Assembly: GCA_036897095.1 (NCBI GenBank)
Contig: JAYMSP010002841.1
Location: 1-22,272, forward strand
DNA length: 22,272 bases
Source: Plantago elongata
Lineage: Eukaryota > Streptophyta > Magnoliopsida > Lamiales > Plantaginaceae
Direction: 5' to 3'
Under the pieces are notes generated by a model. It was given only the letters and a program-made list of their open reading frames with translations, had not been told where the DNA came from and searched no databases. The translations under genes were made by a program, and so were the position numbers. This document shows positions 1 to 10,565 of the stretch, piece after piece (the first letter of the stretch is position 1; every line of letters starts with the position of its first letter).

Positions 1-37
<37 letters not shown>
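1..37. repeat. (TA)n microsatellite at the window edge
   Basis: An uninterrupted TA dinucleotide run opens the window. It is a simple repeat whose true length is unknown because it is cut by the edge. Confidence 0.95.
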
Positions 38-40
<3 letters not shown>

Positions 41-1362
41 TTTTTAATTGTGTATTGTAGGCCGAACTTGCACAACTTAATAAGTAAAATGAACTCTCCT
101 AATAAATTTCAGTTGTGACTTGAATATTTTATTGAATGACACAAATTCAAATCATTTTTTAGTTGTATCAATTCGAATCCTATTTAAGGATTGGAATGTT
201 TTATATCACTACTATTCATCATTATAACAACTTTATTATGAAGAAATGGATTCAATTGCTAAACAATTTAAAGATATAATCAATTGAAAAGTTCCACTCA
301 AAAATTATAAAATGCGATACGTTTGTATTTCTGTGAGGTCATGATATCCAAAACTCAATTATAATTGTAGAGTGTGTATTATTACACTGTATATCATACT
401 TACTCAAGCATTAGGAGTCACAGTCGCATACTTCTTTTTATGCTATTTTCTTATTTTAACCTTTCTAGGTCTATCATACTCAATTTAAACTATTAATTAA
501 ATTTTAAAAATGAAAAATATTCTATTATACAACATTATTAAACTTTAGTCCACAAAGTATTAGAATATAGTTTAATAAAATATGTTACATTCAACGTTTG
601 GAATTGACTCGTGATAAAAAGAACATAGGATGTATAATTGTATTACAATTACCACTAGACACTTTCTAATTTTATTCTTACATGAAAGTAGTACTTTAAA
701 ATTTAAATGGTGCTGCACGAGGAAGTGAGGTGGATAGTTTTGTTTGTAGTGGTATTATTGCAAATAAATAATATACTAGTGTAACAATTAAAAAAATTAC
801 TATGGAGATTATTTTAGTACTTTCTACTCCGTAATTATTTTAATGTTTCATATTTCATTTTGTTTCGAATTCATTATTCCACTTTATATTTGATCATTTT
901 TATATCACCTAATTAGTATTATGATACGAAAATTCAATTGGTTGCATTACAAAATTCTGACCGGATCCATAGTTTGTGTTTTCATCATTTCAATTTAAAT
1001 AAACTCATATTAATTAATTAATTATATTAAAATATATGTCTACTAATTTACTGGGTACAGAGTACTCCGTATGAGGTTACGTAGCTTTCAAAGTGGTGGT
1101 GTTGGGTCGTGTTGGAAACTGTGATGGTGGAAATTTCTGACGACACGCGCGACCCGTACTCTCCCCCCTCACTTTGCCCAATGGCCCCAATCCATATAAT
1201 CTCCAAATCCGTCATCGATCTTTTCATCCTCATCTCATATCCAATTTTAGTTATTAATCCATTTCTTTTAAGGATTCCATACCAGATTGCACATTTTCAA
1301 ATTACGAATTATCATAGATAGATAATAAATAAACTAACTTAATAAATTTATTTGAAGAAATA
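38..1362. other. AT-rich intergenic spacer, no gene seen
   Basis: This stretch is strongly AT-rich, with frequent stops in all frames and no splice-bounded coding segment that I can support. A short GC-richer patch at about 1085-1190 breaks the composition but has no long ORF of recognisable type. The spacer ends at the retrotransposon's left target-site duplication. Confidence 0.7.
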
Positions 1363-1367
1363 TCAAA
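1363..1367. repeat. Left target-site duplication
   Basis: TCAAA lies directly before the TGATA start of the 5' LTR. The right flank carries TCGAA, a 4 of 5 match. Five-base duplications are usual for this superfamily. The mismatch is a transition and fits an old insertion. Five bases give only modest support alone. Confidence 0.55.
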
Positions 1368-1586
1368 TGATATGGACTATTAAATCCGTCATCACTCTAA
1401 AACGATCGTGAATGCACTAAGACGATCCTGCTACTTCAACACGAGTTTCGACCCAACCATTACAAATCCGATCTGAACATATGTGTCCGAGGTACAAAGA
1501 CTTGGCTTTCTACAAATCAAGAACCATGGCAAAGATCAGGACCCTGGCTGTTCCGATCCTAATAGATTCCGACCCAGGTCCTACTG

Positions 1587-1655
1587 TGACGTCACATGTA
1601 CCATCCGTACTTAGACCAATGGTAGGAACGCGCCTCCTGGTTCCGACACCACGTG
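1587..1655 (+). promoter_or_regulatory. bZIP-type sites in the LTR U3 region
   Basis: A palindromic TGACGTCA (1587-1594) and a G-box/ABRE-like CACGTGTC (from 1650) lie 60 bp apart, 80-150 bp upstream of the likely TATA box. Both are textbook plant bZIP core sites (TGA/as-1 type and ABA-response type). The 3' LTR keeps CACGTG at 13956-13961, but the first site is degraded to TGACGTCG at 13840-13847. Function is inferred only from motif and position. Confidence 0.45.
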
Positions 1656-1737
1656 TCTCCATACCGCCTGCCCGACACAACTCCGGGTTGTCAGATCCCA
1701 ACCTCCGGTGGGATTGCCCTATATATATCAAGCATTT

Positions 1738-1746
1738 TATATAAAT
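1738..1746 (+). promoter_or_regulatory. Likely LTR TATA box
   Basis: TATATAAAT lies downstream of the bZIP-like sites in the 5' LTR, a good match to a plant TATA box. The alternative ATATATAT at 1721-1728 is close by. The corresponding site in the 3' LTR is altered (CATAAATG). Confidence 0.5.
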
Positions 1747-2132
1747 GTAAGCAACTACCCCTAAATATACTACTCTCTAGACTTTGGAGGACTGACCTCG
1801 AGCTCTTCAGTCTCTAAACACGTAAAGTCCGAGTCCGATTTGTCTCAGGCAAACCGGCCCAAAAGGTTCTAACCCCTTCTCCTTTTCTGTATTGCATGAT
1901 TCAAGTGTTGGCTCCTCGTAACACCTTCTCCTCGGATCTTTCACCTCCTCAGACATAAATATGCCTCGAACCTTACCTCGACTCGGAATTCTAGATGAGA
2001 AGACATCCAAACTGTGACCTTACGAACCAAGACTTATCCTCTGACCTAATAGATCAGCTCAATGAACTAAGAAGTACTAGCCTTTGCTAGATCAACGAAC
2101 TTTGCCTTAGCCGGATTTGTACCCTATCATAT

Positions 2133-2150
2133 TGGCACCGTCTGTGGGAA
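2133..2150 (+). other. Primer binding site (PBS)
   Basis: TGGCACCGTCTGTGGGAA begins three bases after the 5' LTR end. It starts with TGG, complementary to a tRNA CCA end, as expected for minus-strand priming. The sequence is close to the TGGCGCCGTCTGTGGG form common in Tat elements, with a G-to-A change at a CpG. I cannot name the primer tRNA with confidence. Confidence 0.8.
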
Positions 2151-2176
2151 TCTTTTTCCTATTAGAACAAATAGCC

Positions 2177-4206
2177 ATGGCACCAGTGAGGGGACGTGGA
2201 TCTACTAGAGGACGGACATCTACTAGGGGAGGAACTTCAAATAGAGGGCGAGCAATCAGAAACACACCAACAAGAAGGTGAACTGCAAGAACCGTACCCC
2301 AAAGAGAGACGACCACTGATCCACCAAGAATGGGCACCACAATGTCCGATGCCGGGCCTGGAGGTCAAGCAAGAACAAGATCCAACAGAAGAATAAATGA
2401 CCTGAGTCCGTTGAGAGACGAGAATAACAGAGAGGGTGAAGAATCTAGCCTCTCTACTAACAAGGTGTTACGACGGAATCCCGTACCCCCTGTGAACCCA
2501 ACTCAAGTAGGGACGTCAGTTATCCTCCCAGATATACTATTGGCAGGATACTCTGAGGCTCAGTTACTATTGCTTCAAGCAACATTGGACTTAAGGACAA
2601 GAAACCCGCAAATCATTAATTTGGTTGATGATGCAGAGCCAAAAATAATTGAACCTCCTCCAAGAAATGGTGGACAAAACCCTCAAGAACCTCCACCCAT
2701 ACACTCAAATCCCCGTGAAAATAGGAGGAGAGGAGGTGCAAGGGTAAGAACAGATTTAAGGAACGTTTTGAATCGGAGGGTGAGAATGACACAGAATCAC
2801 CGAACGGCTCAACAAGTCAGCAGCGAACCTGAACATGAAGAAATTCATATTGAATCCTCAGCCCAGAATGACCGCACATATTCTTTAGGAAGAAGAGAGG
2901 GTGACTACTACTCGCAGAGAGGTGATACTAATTGTTATCAAGGTGACTCTCCCCCTAGGGATCACATGAGGAATCGAAATGAAGAAATGTATCACGGTCT
3001 CCCGTCTCTAGGAGAGAAGGTTCATACCAGGAAAGGGGACGTATTCATGAAAGGATGGAATATAGGAGACGTAGTCAGTCTAGGAGCGACGGGGCATACC
3101 CTAGGAGGGAAAAATATGAGTGAAAAGGACAGGCTTAAAGAACAAGTTAAAATACATGAAGCAGCTTTGAAAATTGAACGAGGAAAGTTAGAAGCCCTGA
3201 CACAATCAAGAGATATCATCAAGTATGGACTTCCCATAGACCCACTTTGTGCGAAAATGAGAAATACACGATTGCCCCCAAGAATAACTATGCCTAGTTC
3301 AAAGAGGTCTACGAAGGAAATTCATGTCCTATAGATCATAGAATTTGTTTTGAATCCTCTGTCTCTGGAGAAGGGATCCCTGATAATGTCAAGGCTCAGA
3401 AATTTTCTGGAATTCTGCATGGTGCCGCTATGAACTGGTGGAAACGTCTCTCCGCTAACTTCATCACCTCTTATGCACAGATGATAGCGAAATTCACCAT
3501 GCGATTTGAAAATTTCATTGAAATCACTCGTCCAATAACTTCCCTAGCTGAGATTGTACAAAGAAGGGACGAGAATCTCAAATCTTACACCAGAAGGTTT
3601 GAGCAAGCTGCTCTGTTAGTAGAACCACATTCGCTCAAGGATCGAGTGTTCAGGCTATGAGAAAATACCAGAGATAAATAATTCTATCACAAGCTGATTG
3701 ATGTTGATATCACTATTGAAAGATAACTCAGTGAGGTGGTCAAAAAATACATTAACACCCATGAAACTTTGGATAAAATGGTGGATAGGGCTGAGATTGA
3801 CAATGCAGGACCAAAAGCCCAGAACAACAACAAGCATGTTACCCAGTATCAAGAGCAAAAAAGGAAGATGGATAAGTAAGGAAAAGTGGAGGAATGGAAA
3901 GACCCCACACGAAGGATATATCTAAACTATTCGGATCTCAAGGCACCAAAAGAACAAATTCTTATGGAAAAGAAGGCAACGACGGTTGCGGGCATTCTCA
4001 CAGCACAAAAAGAGAAAATTCTCCACCAGGAACCCCAGATCTCAAAGAACATCGGAATAATAGAAAGTCTCGAAGTCCACCAAGAAAAACAGGACGGATA
4101 GCTTATTTGGGGAACCAACTGGCTATCAAGGATAACCCAGTTATCTATGGACGAATCCTTAGCATAGCTGGTGGTCCAACTGGAGGAGATAGTAGAAACT
4201 CAATGT
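2177..4206 (+). pseudogene. gag: gag region of the retrotransposon, broken
   Basis: This is the remnant of the capsid/nucleocapsid protein that packages element RNA. The start at 2177 opens an Arg-Gly-rich basic tail (repeated STRG units). An in-frame TGA at 2279 is a probable CGA-to-TGA change, after which the frame runs to 3332. A frameshift near 3290-3325 moves to the frame holding the core capsid domain, about 3349-3657, with LHGAAMNWWKRL and SLAEIVQRRDENLKSYTRRF, both typical of the plant retrotransposon gag domain. Stops at 3658 and several more follow before the basic tail and the Tat-type IAGGPTGGDS junction motif at about 4165-4200. A zinc knuckle is not intact. The reading frame is dead; the family assignment is firm. 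Confidence 0.85.
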
Positions 4207-4916
4207 AGACTACTGCACAGAACCTAAGAAGAATCGATGAGGAGGAAGTAAACTTGATCCAGCCGGGAACAAATGCCATAAGTTTTGATGAGTCCGAGGC
4301 CCCTCCACAGTACAAGGGAGAAGGATAGGTCTTCGATCCTGATGTACCATTGGTAGTAGAAATGGACATTGCAGGATATGAGATGACTGGTATTTTAATT
4401 GATACTGGAGCGTCATCCAATATTCTCTACATGAACATTGTTAGAAAAATGCAACTTAGTTTGAAAGAAATGCTACCAGTGACTACGGACCTCATAGCAT
4501 TTGGAGGGTTCCGGACCAGACCACGTGGAATTTTGTATTTAGATGTCTCCATGGGTAAATCCCCGACCCGAGTTACCAAGTGCATCCCATTTGTGGTCAC
4601 ATAAACCCCTAGTGAATATAATGTGTTGATAGGAAGACCGGCATTGAATCAATTCCGAGCGGTCGCATCAGCCTTCCATCACAAGTTGAAAGTTTCAACA
4701 GAACTAGGCATAGGAACCATTATTGGAGATCGAAGGAGAGGCTGGGAATGCTATACACTTTCAACCCGTAGGGCATCCCGTCCCTACAGGAGTGAGGAGG
4801 AGATCCGTCACGAGGAAGATCTTAGACGTTCAAAGAGACAATGCATGATGATTGTTGAAGAAACCCAAGGAGAAAAACCGGAACCCCCCTTGAGAGAGAA
4901 GTCAACAGATTGAAAA
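4207..4916 (+). pseudogene. Aspartic protease region of the retrotransposon, broken
   Basis: This retropepsin-type protease would cleave the Gag-Pol polyprotein. The segment opens with SFDESEAPP, the usual Tat lead-in, then a TAG stop near 4327. The active-site motif LIDTGAS follows at about 4399-4420. The conserved downstream block VLIGRPALNQFRAV is at about 4624-4665, followed by a stretch typical of the protease C-terminus. A single TAA at 4602 interrupts one otherwise continuous frame (4350-4913), so only point changes break this part. The catalytic Asp-Thr-Gly is intact. Confidence 0.88.
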
Positions 4917-6028
4917 TGGAGGTAGACAGAGAAAATACTACCACACCAAGGGAACAAGTTTGCAAAGCAGTCGAGCAGTATAAAGTAATTCCCTCCAATC
5001 ACCAAGTCGAAACACCCATGAAGTGTTTCTTCCAAGAAAATCGCATTACACACAAAGAAGAAATATTGGAAATTTCTGTTATGGAAAGATATCCCGAGCG
5101 AACGGTCAAGATTGGATCAGAGATGGACGTATAAATGACTCTCAAAATGACAGCCTTCTTAAAGAAAATTGTGGATATTTTCACATGGAGCACAGATGAC
5201 CTCACCGGAATTGATCCTTCCATAATGGTGCATGAGCTCACTATCAATCCTAATATCTTCCCAATTAAGTAGAAAAAGCGAGATCACGGTTCGGTGCAAG
5301 ACAAAATCATGCAGAAGAAGTGGATCGTTTGTTGAAAGCCGGACATATTGAGGAAGTCCACTATTCAGATTGAATATGCAATGTGATGCTGGTACAAAAG
5401 AGTCCCGGAAAATGGAGAATGTGCAATGGTTTCACTACCCTTAACAACTTATGCCCTAAAGATCCATATCCCTTGCCACGAATTGATCAGTTAGTGGACT
5501 CCACAACATGATGTGCTTTGTTGAGTTCGATGGATGGTTTTCAAGGATTTTATCAAATCAAGATGGAAAAAAGATGTGGAGAAAACTACCTTCATTACTG
5601 CCGGAGGAGTTTACCGTTTCAAGGTCATGCCATTCGGGCTAAGGAATGCGAGAGCCACTTATCAGAGACTGGTAAATAGAATGTTTAAGGAGGAATTGGG
5701 AAAAATCATGGAGGTGTATGTGGATGATATGCTGGTAAAAAGCAAAAAGGTGGTAGATCATATTTCACATTTGGAAATGTGTTTCATTGTTGTTAGAAAA
5801 TATGGGATGAAGCTCAATCCGGACAAGTGCACTTTTGGGGTCACAGGAGGAGAATTCTTAGGGTACATGGTAACGCAGAGAGGAATAGAGGCTAATCCTG
5901 AGAAGATCAAAGCAATTATTGAACTACCCCGCCCAACGAAACTACGAGAGGTGCAGAGGTTGATAGGAAAAGTGATATCTCTCGGTCGTTTCATTTCTCG
6001 ATCCGCAGAAAAGAATCTCCCTTTTTAA
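4917..6028 (+). pseudogene. Reverse transcriptase region of the retrotransposon, broken
   Basis: This is the RNA-dependent DNA polymerase that copies element RNA. A conserved lead-in, MERYPERTVKIGSEM, is at about 5080-5125. The first part has several stops (5132, 5269, 5332, 5373, 5508). It contains KDPYPLPRIDQLVDS (about 5459-5503) and MDGFQGFYQIKM, whose Asp fits the first catalytic position. An extra A in the run at about 5568 shifts the frame. From there to 6028 the frame is open and holds the VMPFGLRNARATYQRLVN block and the catalytic YVDDMLVKS (about 5716-5742), then the thumb/connection start. Two of three catalytic aspartates sit in one intact stretch. Confidence 0.92.
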
Positions 6029-6540
6029 AAAAATTTGCGGAAGTTTGATAAGTTCGAATGGAATGAGGAATGTCGCGAGGCATTCTAGAATCTGAAATTG
6101 TACTTGTCTACTCCACCTCTCTTATCCAAATTAGAAGAAGGAGAATCATTATATCTTTACTTGGCCATAACTTCCCAGGTGGAAAGTTCAGTATTGGTCC
6201 GAATACTGAAAAATGAACATCTGTCAGTGTACTATTTAAGTAAAGTCTTGGGACCTTCCCAGAAGAATTACAAGGAAATTGAAAAGTATTGGGAGATGCT
6301 TCGAAATCTGGAAGGTTAACCAAATGGGCCATCGAGTTAGGAGACCATATCATAGACTTTCAAGCACCATCAGCGAGGAAAGCTCAAGTACTGGCGGACT
6401 TTTTGGCAGAATATCCAAGTCATGATGAGCCAACAATACATGAGCCTACAATTCATAAGAACAAAGATACCACTCCAACAGGTCCTGAGTCAGTTGTCCA
6501 GCTCCTTACCCAAACCTTCTGGAATCGGAAAGAACCATGA
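6029..6540 (+). pseudogene. First (gypsy-type) RNase H and tether, internally deleted
   Basis: This would be the RNase H that degrades RNA in the RNA:DNA hybrid. After a stop at 6026 the frame continues through EEGESLYLYLAITSQ and VYYLSKVLGPSQKNYKEIEK (about 6225-6285), which match the start and middle of Ty3/gypsy RNase H. Within about ten residues the sequence jumps to SGRLTKWAIELGDH (from about 6304), normally some 40 residues further on. A deletion of about 100-120 bases together with a frame change is the simplest reading. The closing QVLADFLAEYP block is present. Enzyme activity is very unlikely. Confidence 0.8.
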
Positions 6541-7080
6541 GACCTGTCCAGTGGTAGATTGGATGATAAAAGAACAAGAAAACCCGAGCTTTCCCCCTCC
6601 ACCAGATGGCGGCCCCCCTTTACAAAACTCAAAAGTTAGTTCGAGCCAACACTCGAACTTCATTCCAAAGGATCTAGCTCCAAAAGAAAAGGACATTTGG
6701 GTATTGTACGTGGATGGATCTTCTGCAGCACATGCAGGAAGAACTGGGTTGTTGCTCGAAAGTCCAAAGAAAGCTCATATGGAGTATGCGATTCGACTCA
6801 CTTTTCCTGTCACCAACAATGAAGCTGAATGAAGCCCTCATAGAAGGGATGAAGATGGAAAAATCACTGATGGTGAAGAAATTAAGGGCATATTCTGATT
6901 CTCAACTAGTAACGGAACAATACCCGGGAAAGTTTACTACTAAAAGCGCATCCATGGCCAAGTACTTGAAAATTGTGAAAAAAATTCCTTTGAAATGTTC
7001 CAACTTATCAAGATTCCACGTGATGACAACACAATTGAAGACAATTTATCTAAATGGGCCAGTGCTTCAGGCGCAATAGA
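6541..7080 (+). pseudogene. Second RNase H (Tat-type, archaeal-like), broken
   Basis: Tat elements carry a second RNase H acquired in plants and placed between the first one and integrase. Here a Pro/Ser-rich linker leads to WVLYVDGSSAAHAG at about 6698-6740, with its catalytic Asp. TNNEAE at about 6815-6832 has the catalytic Glu. AYSDSQLVTEQ at about 6889-6920 has the next catalytic Asp. A 2-base deletion directly after NNEAE shifts the frame, and another shift lies near 6990-7000 before the domain ends. The motif order identifies the domain even though no frame runs through it. Confidence 0.85.
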
Positions 7081-8386
7081 TACCCGCACCATTTTCTTAA
7101 TGACTGCCAATGAATCAGCAGTACAAAAGGATGAGGCCGGAATTAATATTGGTATCCTTACCAATAGAGCCACTTGGATAACTGACATAGTAAATTTTCT
7201 AAAGGACCAGATCTTGCCATCAGATCCTCAGGAAGCCCGAAGAGTTCAAAGGAGGGTGCATCGTTACTTTTTGCAAGGAGAGGACTTGTACCGAAAGTCT
7301 TACGACTGGATGCATATGAGGTGCTTGGATCCCACTGAAGCATACACAATACTCCAAGAAATTCACTTGGGAAGTTGTGGAAATCACTCTGGAGGACGAG
7401 CACTGGCCCAGAAGATTCAAAGAAATGGTTATTACTGGCCACAAATGCAAATTGAAGCTAGTAGAGTTTCACGAACGTGCGAGGAGTGTCAGAGGTTTTG
7501 CCAGAAGACCACAACAACCTACCATTCCTATGGTTCCTTATACGGTGCCTTGCTCTTTTGGTCAATGGGGTCTAGATATTGTCGGGCCATTACCTAAATT
7601 AATTAGTGCATGGTCCAAGACACATCTCCTGGCAGCAACGGAATACTTTACCAAAGGGTAGAATCCAAGGCAGTTACTAACAACGAGGAAACAGGGGTAA
7701 TGGGATTTCTCTAAAAACTTACTTGTCACTTTGGCTTACCAAGGGTGTTGGTAGCCGACAACGGACCACAGTTCAAAGGACGCAAGCTTGCAGAATGGTG
7801 TGAAATAATGGGGATAGAACAACGATTCACATCCGTTGGATATCCACAGGCGAATGGACAAGCTGAGGTGTCCAATCGCTCCATTATGGATAATCTAAAG
7901 AAAAGATTGAACCTGAGGACATATAGGGTCGAAGAACTGGATGGAGTCTTGTGGGCATATGGAACTACTGCCAGAATATCTACACATGAGACACTCTTCA
8001 ACTTGGTGTATGGCTCAGAAGCCGTTATCCTGGCAGAGATTGCAGTAAATACTTTCAAGATCCAAGGATATACTCCTTCCGACAATCATACTAAAAGGAT
8101 ATATGACTTGAACATGCTGGAATCCAGAATAAGCACTGCTCTAGCAAGAACCTTGGGCTACCAGGCAATCATGACAAGATCATACACCAAACATGTTAAA
8201 CCCCAGAACTTCCAAGTTGGAGATTTAGTCCTCAAAGCTAAGGTAATAAAGAAGCCGAAGAAATTGGAATCTCCTTGGGATGGACCTTTTAAGGTCATCC
8301 GAGCCTTGGAAACCATGAAAGGAAAACCAGTGAAGAATGTTTGGAATGGTCGGCACCTGTAGAGATATTATCCTTAGAAGAAATGT
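7081..8386 (+). pseudogene. Integrase region of the retrotransposon, broken
   Basis: This enzyme would insert the element's DNA into the host genome. The HHCC zinc-binding domain is visible at about 7361-7500 (EIHLGSCGNHSGGRALAQK, CEECQRF). An extra T in the run at about 7497-7500 shifts the frame. The core then has WGLDIVGPLP (first Asp, about 7566-7595), ADNGPQFKGRK (second Asp, about 7754-7785) and GYPQANGQAEVSNRS (Glu, about 7838-7882), so all DDE residues remain, split by stops near 7659 and 7712. An open 205-codon stretch (7745-8362) covers the second half and the GPFKV..WNGRHL C-terminus. TAG at 8360 falls just before the usual RYYP end, with the next stop at 8375. Confidence 0.92.
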
Positions 8387-8512
8387 GTTAGGGTTATCTT
8401 GAATGTACTTTTGTGTTATTTCCATTCCTGTGAGCTTCATATGTACTTTTTTTCCTATTGATAATGAATGAAGAATTTACCTTTTATGTCAAGAAACATG
8501 GGTTTTTAAGAG
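8387..8512 (+). other. Post-pol untranslated region
   Basis: Short AT-rich stretch between the end of integrase and the tandem repeat. I see no coding or regulatory signal in it. Confidence 0.5.
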
Positions 8513-8750
8513 TTAACTCAGAATTCGATAATTCCGAGGCTAAACCAGATGAATTCATTCAAAGAATCCATCCCAAAGCATTAACTTGGAATTCAAGAAT
8601 TTCGAGGCTAAACCAGATGGATTCATTCAAAGAATCCATCCCAAAGCATTAACTCGAAATTCGAGAATTCCGAGTCTAAACCAGATGGATTCATTCGAAA
8701 AATCCATACCAAAGCATTGACTCGGACTACAATAGTTATGGGGCTAAAAT
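8513..8750 (+). repeat. 68-bp tandem repeat in the element's 3' untranslated region
   Basis: Three copies plus a decayed fourth are spaced exactly 68 bp apart; the GAGGCTAAACCAGATG-like core starts near 8536, 8604, 8672 and 8740. A more distant echo (TTTTCGAGGCCAAAGC) follows near 8784. The best copy contains an inverted repeat, GATGGATTC (8616-8624) and GAATCCATC (8632-8640), with a 7-base loop. Tat-lineage elements are known to grow tandem repeats between pol and the 3' LTR, and some seed satellites. Confidence 0.9.
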
Positions 8751-9055
8751 GAATGGTTCACTCAAATACTACATCCTAGAAATTTTCGAGGCCAAAGCAC
8801 AATAGAAACATTCACTCGAATAGAACAAAGCCGAATCGTACTTCCATATATATGAGTAACTGCTTCAAGCAACAAGGAAGAATCCGTCATCAAGGGATCT
8901 ACAAAAATACACTTCAACATCCTCCGGTGACTGACTCCAAAAAAGTTAGCAATATAAAGCTCAAAGCATGCACAAATTAACCCTCACAAACCGAGGGGAT
9001 AGTCAGTTCAAAATCCAAAAGTATGTTCCGATCAAATCACAAATATACAAAATAT
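8751..9055. other. Non-coding spacer between pol repeats and antisense gene
   Basis: No supportable ORF. The first part carries decayed echoes of the 68-bp unit. The last part would be 3' untranslated sequence of the minus-strand gene if that gene is transcribed. Confidence 0.5.
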
Positions 9056-9882
9056 TCACGGGGGCATACCCTCGGACCCTTCAAACTTGGCCTTCTTCTC
9101 ACTGCTCCTCCTTACCCGAGCCGAGATCTTGTTGACTTTGGCTGCCTTCTGCTTTATCCTTGCCTCGGGATCCAAACGGAGAAGGAATCCGAGTCCAAAC
9201 AGACCAGATAACCTTTTTCCCATCCACAGTTGCTTCCAATCGGCCAAGGAAGACTCATCCACTCAACATTGGAGTTGGCGAAAGTAGGACTATCCAGCTT
9301 TCTCGCCTTGAACACCTTCGGAAGCCACTCCAGATAGGTATGCAACACAGTTTCCGGAGCAAGTTCCTTCGGAGCTACAAGAGGCCAGATCTCGTCATTA
9401 GCCATCACTTCGGGTGGTTTCAACTTGTCATCCCGGAGTAGCTGGAAATCCTCGTCATACAGGATCTTGACTCGGCCATCAGGCAACTCGAAATCCTTGT
9501 CATGCAGATCCAACTTCTTGAGCTGACCGACGCAATCAAAGAAGGCATCGGTTCGGATGTCCACAACATCAAACTTCATCTTATAGTAATAAGAGTCGGA
9601 TCGCATGAAGTCACATGCAACATCCATCCAACTCTTTCTTGGAACCTTGATGACTGTGGCTCCCATATGACGTCGAGCCAAGGCCGTCAACTTCAAACCC
9701 TTCTCGATCACAATTACCAGATCCGCGTTAAACTTTGCCTCGGCCTCAACACGGGACTTTTTCTCCTTCTCCAGATCGGCTTCAAGACGGGCAACTCTGG
9801 CATTTGCCTCTTCCAACTCCTTAGCTAGGCGAGAAGCATCGGAACTCTTGCATTCCGCAAAGGCCTCGGCATGTCCCAGGAT

Positions 9883-9963
9883 CTATCAAAAGAAGAAAAG
9901 AAACCAAAGTTAGAAGACAAACTTCAAAATACAAAAATCAAGTCAATGGGATCGGAATCTTAC
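9883..9963 (-). other. Intron of the antisense gene (81 bp)
   Basis: On the minus strand the donor is GCG|GTAAGA at 9963 and the acceptor is TTTTGATAG ending at 9883. The tract before the acceptor is rich in T. Splicing joins ..HTQANA to ILGHAEAFAECK in frame, entering the coiled-coil frame and avoiding the stop at 9943. Confidence 0.85.
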
Positions 9964-10565
9964 CGCATTAGCTTGAGTGTGAACCAAGAGTGACATAGCC
10001 TTCAGGCTATCCACTAATTCGTCCTCACTTAAAGACCGAAGCACACTAGCATCCGAAGGCAAGACAACCTCTGTAGCACCGGATCGGACCTTCTTAACCG
10101 AAGGAGATTTATCAGCAGCAGCCTTTCTTTTCTCACCACCTCTAGATGAGTCCGATCTGGTGGATTCCGATCTAGGAGGTCGACCACCACAAGCTGGTTG
10201 GATGTTTCGGGCCTGATCATGCACCTGACTGGGAGTTAGCTGGATAGGAGAAAACACATGGACTCGGACTCCATCAACAGAAGTCGAATAACAATGCCTT
10301 GAAACTTTAACATAAGGCGGGATGTTCGAGCCAATTACCTGTTCCCGAGGAGAAGGTGGTATTCGTTGAGACTGCGCGTCGGAACTAACCTTAGTTCCGG
10401 GCGGCTGAAGAACCGAGGCCACATTGGGCAATTGTTGGTCAGAAATCCTCACCGGCCCCGGACTAATAGTCTTTTTCTTCCCTGACTCCAACTTTTTCCG
10501 AAGGTTGGCACGTTGAGCAACCCGGTTGTCCAAAGCACCTTTGTTGGCCTCCATTATCCAATATC

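Larger units (their letters stand above)
1368..2129 (+). repeat. 5' LTR
   Basis: From about 1462 to 2129 this aligns closely to the 3' LTR (13713-14557). Comparing about 255 bases by eye I count about 18 differences, roughly 7%. It ends in ACCCTATCA immediately before the primer binding site. The first ~93 bases are only weakly alignable to the start of the 3' LTR, sharing mainly the TGATAT/TTATAT start and short blocks such as ATCACYCT and AATGC. It lacks the 53-bp duplication and the ~122-bp insert found in the 3' copy. Confidence 0.88.

Noticed and set aside
1048-1321. Overlapping short frames on both strands in the GC-richer patch
   Set aside because: Short, mutually overlapping, low-information sequences without splice sites or family resemblance.
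1461-1475. Alternative left end of the retrotransposon where LTR similarity begins
   Set aside because: No TG start or target duplication there. 1368 gives TGATA, paired with the terminal TATCA, and a 4 of 5 target duplication. Not fully excluded.
8513-8750. CRISPR-like regular spacing
   Set aside because: The units are contiguous 68-bp tandem copies without unique spacers, in a plant retrotransposon; a CRISPR array is not plausible.
9502-9828. Plus-strand 108-codon frame and neighbouring plus-strand frames at 9023-9441
   Set aside because: Shadows of the minus-strand antisense gene, whose frames have coherent composition and splice sites.
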